A DNA stretch of 64,000 nucleotides from Helianthus annuus (taxonomy: Eukaryota > Streptophyta > Magnoliopsida > Asterales > Asteraceae), in contig NC_035441.2 of assembly GCF_002127325.2 (NCBI RefSeq), positions 156,514,840-156,578,839 on the forward strand, given 5' to 3'. The stretch's first letter is position 1. Each line of letters opens with the position of its first letter. This document shows, in pieces, positions 56,197-64,000 of this stretch. The translations under genes and the position numbers were made by a program. Below the pieces are notes generated by a model. It was given only the letters and a program-made list of their open reading frames with translations. It was not told where the DNA came from and did not search any database.

Positions 56197-59100
56197 TGTA
56201 ACACCCCAAAAAAACGAGTTTGGTAATCAAGCCACGTTAATAGTGACGACGGGTAAAATAGCGTTAGTGGTAAAAATTAACCCGTTAAATATTAGGTTTT
56301 TAAATAAATTATCCTAATATTAAATAAAAGTTATACAAAGGCTTATGGATAAATAAAGTGTTTAAAAGGCCCGAGTTGACGGGACCTAAAATAAACTTAA
56401 TCATAAATATTCCCGAACTCGCTAAGCTAACTAGGAATGTTTGACCCGGTTAATAAGAGGGAATATGGATTGTAAATAAGTAGGTTATAACCTACTTAAT
56501 AATTAACAAAACAAGAGGGAACAAAGTTAGATATTTGGAAAAGTTTAGTTAATTAAAACAAATAATAAAACACAACACACACACTAAGAGTGTGTGTGTG
56601 TGTGCGTACGACCAGGGGAAGCTCCCCATGGAGCCAAACCCTAACCTTCAACAAATCTACCAAATTGAAGGTCAATCCAAGACCCAAATCGATGCATGAA
56701 CGCGTAGAAACGATCACCAAGTCATGGGGATCACAAGGTATGTCATAAAACCAAGATTGGTTGAAGTTGAAATTCGAGACAAGTAGGTTACTTGCAAATA
56801 AATTGATGGATTATGATCCAATGATGAAATTAGGAATGATTTTATGTCTAGGAGTAAACCCTAGACATTTACTTGTTGAATTGAGGTTCACAATTGTGAA
56901 TTTCATGATATTCCATTTATGTGTTAAATGGGTTTTGTAGAAGTAAGATGAACCCTAGAATTATGACTATTAAAATGGTGTTAATTGATTTCCATGAGAT
57001 GAATCTGAGAATGGTATGCATGCTAGACATAATAGAATTGAAATTATGTTTATGTTTATGTTTATGTTTAGTAGAAATAACTAGTTATGAACTAGTTGTA
57101 AAATGTGTAAAAACAATGTATGCACATTAGGTGTTTGTTAAAATGCCTAAATGAAAACTAAAGTGTTAAAATTAGAGTGAAAATGTGCAATGAATAAGTT
57201 GATAAGTCGATTGACTTTAAAAAGTCAAATCGACCAAGTGTATGATCGGATGGTAAATTCGATATAAGAAGAGTAGGATGGAATAGTCGTAAATGATTAT
57301 GACTAACCTAAACATCTTACAATTAAAATGATAGTTTGACGCTTGGCAAGCTAGGTGAAGGCTTGGGGAAGGAAGCGGGTCAAACGAAGCAAGAATGACG
57401 GAAAAGCATGATTCGGATGCAAGGTAAGTATAGCTTACACTAGTCTTATATTTCAGAATATTCTCTTATCGTATTAGTTACGAATAAGATAAATACAAAA
57501 TCGAGGTATGATGTTCCGGCGTGTAGACGTACGGAACAAGATAGTCGAGCATAATAAGAAACCATGTTGATGGTTTAAAAGGAGTTAAATCGGTAATTCG
57601 ATCTTTTTATGACAAATGGAAAATAATGAACTTTTGGAATGGTTACCTTATAGGGTAAACCAAAACAAACAATAAGGGTAAAACGGTAAATTGGTCATGC
57701 GTTGACCATAACTATTGGTTTTGAAAGACACGGTAGGACGTAAGCCATGATAGACTAAAAATCGTTAAGAAACGATTAATAAGTGAAATGACCGCACGGT
57801 GTAAACCAGAGCGAGTCATGTAGATGAGATGGTAATAAATATCGTCTCGCCAACAAAATCGGTCACTTAGACCAAATGGGTCAAAAGGTGAAGGTATCAC
57901 CTTTTGACAATAACGACTAATGATTATTGTCGAGTTATATTATTTCAGGAGTAAATGTCAAATGGATATTCGCAACGCTAAGAATTTGCAATTATAAAAG
58001 CAAGGTATTAAAAACGGGTCAATATATTGGTCCGCGCCAGGTACGTGAAATAGTGTAACACTCATTTAGAACATGTGGTTCAAGGAGTGTTAAAAGTAGT
58101 CAACATAGACATTTGGTTACTTGATAAGTAAACCGAATGTTTTGTTATAATGAACATTGCGTTTGGAAAGCTTAATGACTTTTCAAACAATATCATAAGT
58201 TAAAAGAGGGTTTATGGGTCAAATATACTTTCAAAAGTCCTTCATCGTAAATGATTGGCTAAATGGACTAAAACGCCCTTATAAGCTAATTTCGACAAAC
58301 GACCTTTAAAGGTAGTTTTGAAACGAGTTTTATGATCAAATAAATAATTGGAATAAGTGTAAGAAGCGAAAGATGTAAATCTTCAGTCAAATGACTCTAT
58401 ATGAATCTTTGTCGTAAATTAGCAATCCAACGAGAAAAACTCGGATTATATAGATCACCTCATTAAGTCCACCACAAATATAGTTGTGGTGGAAGATTAC
58501 TTGATAAGAAATGTTGTATAATAACGCTAGAAACGAATGAAAGCGTTTCATGCTCAAAATATGTCTAAATACCCTTAACGGGTCAAAATACGCAAATGAG
58601 CATAAACGGGTTTATGATACGTAAGAGACTCGTGACTTAAACCTAATATGATAGGAATTATTGAAATTATGAATATCATGAGAATAAGGATCAAACAAAC
58701 ATGTTTGTTTGATAAAATCGCGAACGGGTCAAAATTTGGTGAAAATGGTAATAAGCCGAACACTTAAAAGTCTTAAATTTTGTTAATCCGGATGTTGGAT
58801 TTTGACTCCATATAATGAAGGGTCAAATTACAATCATGTAGGAAGAAACGGTGGGTCAAACGGATAAACGGATTGAAAGATACAGAAGTTTTCGTGTCAA
58901 TAAACGGCAAAATGGAAAGCTGGAATGCAGAGGCCACCGTAACTTACGGTGCCACCGTAAGTTACGGTGGAGCTGAAAAGTTTTACGGCAGCCCCCTACT
59001 GGTTTACGGTAGGGGCATGTCAAACCAGGGGCCACCGTAACTTACGGTGCCACCGTAAGTTACGGTGGAGGCCAGTTGGAAATCTTTGTTTTTAGATCAA

Positions 59101-59451
59101 GAGTTTAACGTTGGGATTCTTTTTCCTTCCACTATCATTACCGGATTTGTTTAGACACATTTTAAATCCCCGTATGACTAAAGCATTTCATGTTTATGAA
59201 ATGTAGGTACATTTAGAATGCCGGAAGACGACCAAGCTCATCGAAGAACCGAACACGATATAGGTTCATGCTTCCGCACTTGGTCACGTTGTAAATTTTT
59301 AAACGACGAATTTGCTCACGTTATGTTGAATGACTTATGATTGTAAAAGTTTTAATAAACCCGTATTTCCAAATGTTTATGTAATCTTAATTACATGATT
59401 GTTTTTCGTAAAATATACGTTAAACCTTGAATAATAAGAACGGGTGTTACA
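56197..59451 (+). repeat. 3' LTR of element E
   Basis: 3255 bp, uninterrupted, and the reference for reading the split 5' LTR. At the equivalent of the element C insertion site it reads CATGGGG-ATCACAAGG. Confidence 0.95.
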
Positions 59452-59975
59452 AGTTGGTATCAGAGCCTTGGTTTAAGAGATTCGAGTATGGTGGGGAGGA
59501 ACCATGCTTGGACTTAAAGCTTATGCTCTTGATAAAGAATAGTGTTCGGTTCGAGGCTTGATCGCAAATCCGGTAAGTGCATGTATGCTAATGGTCTAGC
59601 GTATTAAAGTGTTGTAGACAACACATAGGGTTACCGTGTAATACACGTTACCCCAATTAAATGATTGATATAGTTGACAAAAATACGCGCGTTGACGTGT
59701 ATAGTAGAAAAAGCCTTGTATTATAATACAGGCGATTATTGAAGTTGATATTACTAACTTTTGTGAATATCCTGATTGAAGGACACTTGCATTTAAAGAT
59801 GACAAGAGTTGAACAAATTAAGGATATGATAGAGGAACGGTCCGAAGTATGACGATAGGAGCATGCTCACTAAGGACTAAATCGCGTAACGACCGCGAAC
59901 AAGGTTAATGGCAAGAAACGCCCGTCGGGGCAAGCATTACCAGGTGCGTGTTTTTAAATATAATCGCACAATTAG
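59452..59975 (+). mobile_element. Partial second internal region of element E
   Basis: Repeats 53866-54389 over 524 bp (primer-binding site onward) and then stops abruptly at CACAATTAG, followed by unrelated T-rich DNA. Same LTR-internal-LTR-partial internal pattern as element C. Confidence 0.9.
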
Positions 59976-61190
59976 GGTTTTTTTTATATGTCTAATTATG
60001 TTTTTTTTTAGATTTGTAATCCTTTTTTTTGTAGAATTTTGTAATTTTAAGAAAATTTTAATAATAATTTTAGGCTTTTTTTTAATTTTATGTGTATTTT
60101 ATAATAATTGGAAAAAAAGCACATGGCCAACCCATGCGGGCTAGCCACGCCCCGCCATACCGACCCAAAATGCATATGACCAGCGGTGCTTCTCAAAGTC
60201 CACGTGTTAACCCATGCCCTAAACCCTCGCTCCACCGTATCCCACGGTTTTATATGTCACATTTGACTTAGTATAATTTATTTGATTTAATGGGATAATT
60301 ATTTTTCTTTATGAACGGTGGGATGATGATATAATTATTAGGAACCGGATTTTTAAGCGGTTGAATTTGCATTGAAGTTTGTATGTCACATTTGACTTAG
60401 TATATTATATATTGATTTAATGTAAAGAAACCACATTTAACATGGTATTGCTTTGACTTTCTAAATAATAATAATAATAATATTAATAATACAAAATTAA
60501 TAACGTAGAGGGGCTAGCCTACAAATTATAGCATGATAGAGGCTAAAAATTGTACTCTTCGTCACTAAGGGGCCGACTTTGTCCACCTTATCTAGCGTGC
60601 AACTGTTGATGGTGATGGATTTTAGAAATTATAGTCACAACCAAGCTTATAAGAGATTGTAAGGGAATGCTCAATACGTGCTTGCTTTTCGTAACTACAA
60701 TCGATGGATACGCAATTTAAAACTCATTAACGCTACAAAAGGATTTACGCAATTTAAAACTCGTTAACACTACAAAAGGATATAAGTCGGATCTTTTAAA
60801 ACTCGTTAGTGCAAATGGATATTAGTCCATATTTTTTTCAAAAAAAAAAAAGCAGCACCGAGCAACAACACATAGCATAATAGCAACCGCCAGCAACAAC
60901 ACTAGCAACAACTACACCAACGCAACAACAACACATCACCAACAACAAAATAAACAGCAACATCACCAATAGTAGCAACACCAATCACTTCAGCAATGAT
61001 TGAGTGGAGTAATTGCCTAACTACAATTTTGTATTATTTTATTGTTTCTATTAATTAAATATTTTACTACGATCATTTGTAGTCTATGTTGAATGTAAAC
61101 TATGTTTTAGGTTGATTGTATTTTGAAAAGGAAGATTCAAAAATAATAGCTCAAGATATATTCAATTCAATCGATTTTCGTATTTTGTAA
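59976..61190. other. Intergenic DNA, no gene; CAA-rich low complexity
   Basis: T-rich start, then a GC-rich block at about 60100-60240 that may be the right arm paired with 33667-34005. ATGTCACATTTGACTTAGTAT occurs twice (about 60255 and 60381). A CAACA/CAGCAA-rich stretch lies at about 60850-60990. No supported gene. Confidence 0.5.
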
Positions 61191-63274
61191 GGGCACGTGT
61201 AGTCATAAAGCCCTCAAAGGGGCGTTATGCGCCATGTGGCATGCCACGTCAGCAAGGGGCTTTATGGGGCTTTATGCAATTTGAGGCCGTAGTCATAAAG
61301 CCCCTGTGTAATCATTACTCAATTAATTTAATTTTCTATTTTTTAAATAATTTATAAGTTTTATAAAATAAAAAAACATTTCATTAAATAAAAAACACTA
61401 CATTAAAATTAAAAAAAAAGTTACACTAAAAAAAAATTACACCTAAAAAATAAATTACACCTAAAAAATAAATTTATTCTTCGGTGTCATCTTCGTTCTC
61501 TCCTTCTTCCTCTTCGTTTTCTCCAGCATCTAAACCTACGTCTTCAAAGTTCCCGTCTTCGAATTCCTCCCCCACTTCTTCCTCGGAATCTTCGTCGTGA
61601 TCATTGTTTAATCGAATTGGGCGAATCGCCCAAGCATGCTCAACCAAATCCGCCTTCAACGTGTTATGTATTTCTCTAGATCGCAGTAGTTGAGCATTTG
61701 CGAGTCTCTCTTCCGTTGTCGCTTGGGGTAGTTCGACCAAATCTTCGGGAATATAGTTTTGGCATATCGCTTTTCCATCATCCTCAATGATCATATTATG
61801 CAAAATGATGCAAGCATACATGGCCATTCGTATTTTATCCATATGCCACATGCGACAAGGATTTCTGATAAAATGCCATCGTTGCTGTAGAACCCCAAAA
61901 CACCTCTCGATGTCCTTTCTCGAAGACTCTTGTAATTTTTTAAAATACTTTCTTTTTTCATCGAAAGTTTCAGAAAACGTTTTAACAATAATCGAATACT
62001 CGGGGTAGATACCATCGCCCAAGTAGTAGCCATGCTCGTAATCGTTCCCGTTTGCATGGAAACCGGCCTTTGGTATAGTTCCAGAAATGTAGCCCTCGAT
62101 TAATGGTGAAGCCTCTAACGTATTAATATCGTTAAAACACCCGGCTACACCAAAGAAGGCCGACCAAACCCAAAGGTCGTATGACGCAACACCTTGTAAT
62201 ACCAAAGTTGGCCCTTTTTGATCACCCCGTGTATGTTGACCTCGCCATGCGGTTGGACAATTATACCAACGCCATTGACGACAATCCAAGCTACCAATCA
62301 TGCCGGGTATTCCATGCTTTTCTAGATGCACCTCATATATTTTTTGAAGGTCGTTCCAAGTGGGGTTTCTCAAATAACGTTTTCCATATAACTGGCATAT
62401 TCCTAAAATATAATTTAATATACAAAAGTTTTACTAACAAGTTACGAAAAAATAAATGTATAAAAGTAAATAAATAAAAGACAATTAAAAAATTACCATA
62501 GCAAAAATGTTCCAAGGTATCTCGGGTTGTTTTCTCCGCCATCTTCAAATACTCGTCGTTGATGTCGTACGTGTTTCCGTATGATAATACGCGTAAGGCG
62601 GATGTGACCTTTTGAATTGAGGTGAAGCCTAGATATCCTCGTGCGCCCATTCTTTGCTTAAAGAAATCGTACGTATTTTCCAAGTCATTATTAATGCGCA
62701 AAAATAACCTTTGGCTCATCCAAAAACGTCGTCTAAAAACATTCGGTCCGTGAACCGGTGCCGCGTCAAAATAGTCTTTCATCAAACGCTCGTTCGCGGC
62801 TTCACGATCTCGCAAGATATAGGTGCGTCGCAAGATGGGTCGTGGAGGGGGAGGTGGCCGAATGTGCTCAAATGTTTGTAGCACAAAAGTACATGCACTC
62901 GTAACCGCTTCTTCCTCGGCCGCGTCTTCGTCGGGCGAAAAATATCTTCGGTAAATTTCGGTGAAAGACTCTTCCGACGGGGAACCCATTTTTTATAAAG
63001 TGAGACTAGCTTTTTTAAAAATATATAGAGAATGAGAATGAGAATGGTTTGAGTTGTAAAAAAAGTGGAAGAATATGAGGTTATTTATAGTGTGAAAAAT
63101 AAAAAAAATTGATTTTTTTTTAATATATGACCGTTATCAAACAGTCAAAAATTAAAATCCATCAACTCCTCGCGCCGCGATATGCATAACGGCATTTCTT
63201 TTTTTTTGGTCATAGCGCCCCTGGGGGCGGTGTTCTAGGCGCCATAGCGGCGCTATGGCTCTTTCTCGCGCCCC
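61191..63274 (-). mobile_element. PIF/Harbinger DNA transposon, ends tentative
   Basis: Encloses the transposase gene. Left end candidate GGGCACGTGTAGTCATAAAGCCC is preceded by TAA; right end candidate, inverted, is GGGGCGCGAGAAAGAGCCATAGCGCC. The ends are only loosely alike and the right one lacks a TAA/TTA duplication, so the boundaries are uncertain. Both subterminal regions contain ATAAAGCCCC or CATAGCGCCCC dyads. No second (Myb-like) ORF is seen. Confidence 0.55.
61474..62989 (-). CDS. PIF/Harbinger transposase, intact, one intron
   Basis: Minus strand, two exons: 62989-62497 and 62402-61474, joined across a 94-bp intron (GTAATT...TTTTAG, 62496-62403). Total 1422 bp, exactly 474 codons, 473 residues. 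Splicing restores HFCYGICQLYGKRYL across the junction, the expected family sequence. The DDE domain shows D204 (IGSLDC), D294 (GDGIYP) and E330 (SRKDIERCFGVLQQRW) with the family D-35-E spacing, plus ILHNMI downstream. The N-terminus has a Pro run and a helical DNA-binding-like region (FRRRFWMSQRLFLRI); the C-terminus is very acidic. ALP1/HARBI1 type. A domesticated gene is possible, but the transposon-like surroundings favour an element. Confidence 0.92.
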
Positions 63275-63690
63275 AGTACATATAACCTAAAGAAAGAAGA
63301 AAAAGATAACAAATGATCTTTGGCAATAATTATATTACTTCATATATATGTTAAAAAAAATAAGTGAAATATGACGACAGTGTTTCTCACTTTAATATCT
63401 TTATAAGAAATAACCTCTCCAATAAAGTCTGTTTTAATGAAATAAATAGTGAAATAGTGCATTACGTAGTAATCTTAGTTATACTTTTTAAGCACAAAAC
63501 ATATGATAAATAAAGCACCAGTATTTGTGTTTGGAACTTTAATCTTGAGTTTGATAATGAAACTTCAGATGTATTTGATGCTTACAATGATTTCCTTTCC
63601 CTTGACAATAGGAACACAAAAAAAAAAAAAAAATACAAAATCAATGTAAAATTGGTAGCAACGAACCCATTTAATCTATATCTATATCTA
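63275..63690. other. AT-rich intergenic DNA, nothing recognised
   Basis: No open frame or repeat structure apart from a poly-A run near 63620 and a TCTATA microsatellite before 63690. Confidence 0.5.
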
Positions 63691-63895
63691 TCTATACTAT
63701 ATAATAAAAGAAATCACTTTTGTGACACTTGTCATTATATTAGGGCATCTCTTATAGATAATTATTATTTTAATTTAATACTTTCTAATTAATTATAGAT
63801 AACACTCATATTAAATACTATTTAATTAGTTTAATATCTTATGGATAATTATTATTTAATTTAATCTTCTTCTCATTTATAATACTATTTAGAGA
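63691..63895 (+). mobile_element. Probable Helitron 5' end
   Basis: TCTATACTATATAATAAAAG preceded by A fits the conserved 5' terminus of plant Helitrons (A/TC insertion, TCTATACTATAT.ATAAAAG). The 3' hairpin and CTRR end are not seen before the next LTR begins, so the element is interrupted or runs beyond the window. Confidence 0.55.
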
Positions 63896-64000
63896 TGTAA
63901 CACCCCAAAACTCGTATTAATACGTAGGTACGTTGCCATGATTAATTAAATGAAATACAATAACTAGGTTATTAAACTTAGTTAAAAGCCTAACAAAATA
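63896..64000 (+). repeat. Start of another Gypsy-type LTR
   Basis: TGTAACACCCCAAAACTCG closely resembles the start of LTR E (TGTAACACCCCAAAA) and then diverges. Only 105 bases are in the window. Confidence 0.55.

Larger units (their letters stand above)
34006..59451 (+). mobile_element. Non-coding LTR element E (LARD-like), split by element C
   Basis: The 5' LTR is in two parts (34006-34538 and 51150-53865), interrupted by element C. Then come a primer-binding site (53869), 2331 bp of internal DNA without gag or pol, a polypurine-rich stretch, and a 3' LTR (56197-59451, 3255 bp). LTRs start TGTAACACCCC and end GGGTGTTACA. Large LTRs with a non-coding interior fit a large retrotransposon derivative that relies on proteins of another element. 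The second LTR is followed by a further 524 bp of internal sequence. Confidence 0.85.

Noticed and set aside
62333..62496. Transposase N-terminal exon read straight through into the intron as a 218-residue protein
   Set aside because: The read-through part is AT-rich and hydrophobic, while splicing gives the conserved family sequence and an exact frame.

Overview
The window is plant nuclear DNA, almost certainly from the daisy family (Asteraceae); a sunflower-like genome is my guess from the style of the retrotransposon proteins, not something I could test. It is retrotransposon-dense intergenic DNA holding one ordinary host gene, a CIN-type TCP transcription factor at 31003-31905 (minus), one decayed host gene copy (a LONGIFOLIA/TRM-like pseudogene, about 25251-26258), and one apparently intact DNA-transposon gene (a PIF/Harbinger DDE transposase, 61474-62989, minus).

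Left third (1-24.9 kb). This is a four-deep nest. A complete Ty3/Gypsy element (B, 580-9740, equal-length 1474-bp LTRs, 5-bp target duplication) sits in the polyprotein gene of a second Gypsy element (A, rest of gene to 12514, 3' LTR 12550-15904). A sits in the reverse transcriptase of a third, opposite-strand Gypsy element (D, 15905-20867). D sits in the gag gene of an opposite-strand Copia element (F, 20868-22224). Then come about 2 kb of unassigned sequence and a Copia LTR (G, 24472-24938).

Middle (25-34 kb). In order: the LONGIFOLIA-like pseudogene, a solo Gypsy LTR (H), a Copia RNase H remnant, a dimeric hAT-type MITE with a perfect 8-bp target duplication, a 5'-truncated LINE with poly-A tail, the TCP gene, and a 773-bp hAT-type MITE with a perfect 8-bp target duplication.

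Right half (34-60 kb). A large non-coding LTR element (E, LARD-like: LTRs about 3.25 kb, internal 2.3 kb) carries in its 5' LTR a near-intact Gypsy element (C, same family as A). Both C and E show LTR-internal-LTR-partial internal architecture, suggesting unequal recombination; the right end of C is a deletion junction with locally templated filler DNA. The last 4 kb hold the Harbinger element, a probable Helitron 5' end (63691) and the start of another LTR (63896).

Recurring themes. Gypsy elements B, C and D carry an extra ORF between primer-binding site and gag, and each has a splice-acceptor-like CAG at or just before the gag start. Every LTR in which I can find a TATA box has family-specific inverted repeats or a CG-rich dyad block just upstream of it, even across Gypsy and Copia. 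In the A/C family this block appears to be replaced between otherwise homologous LTRs.
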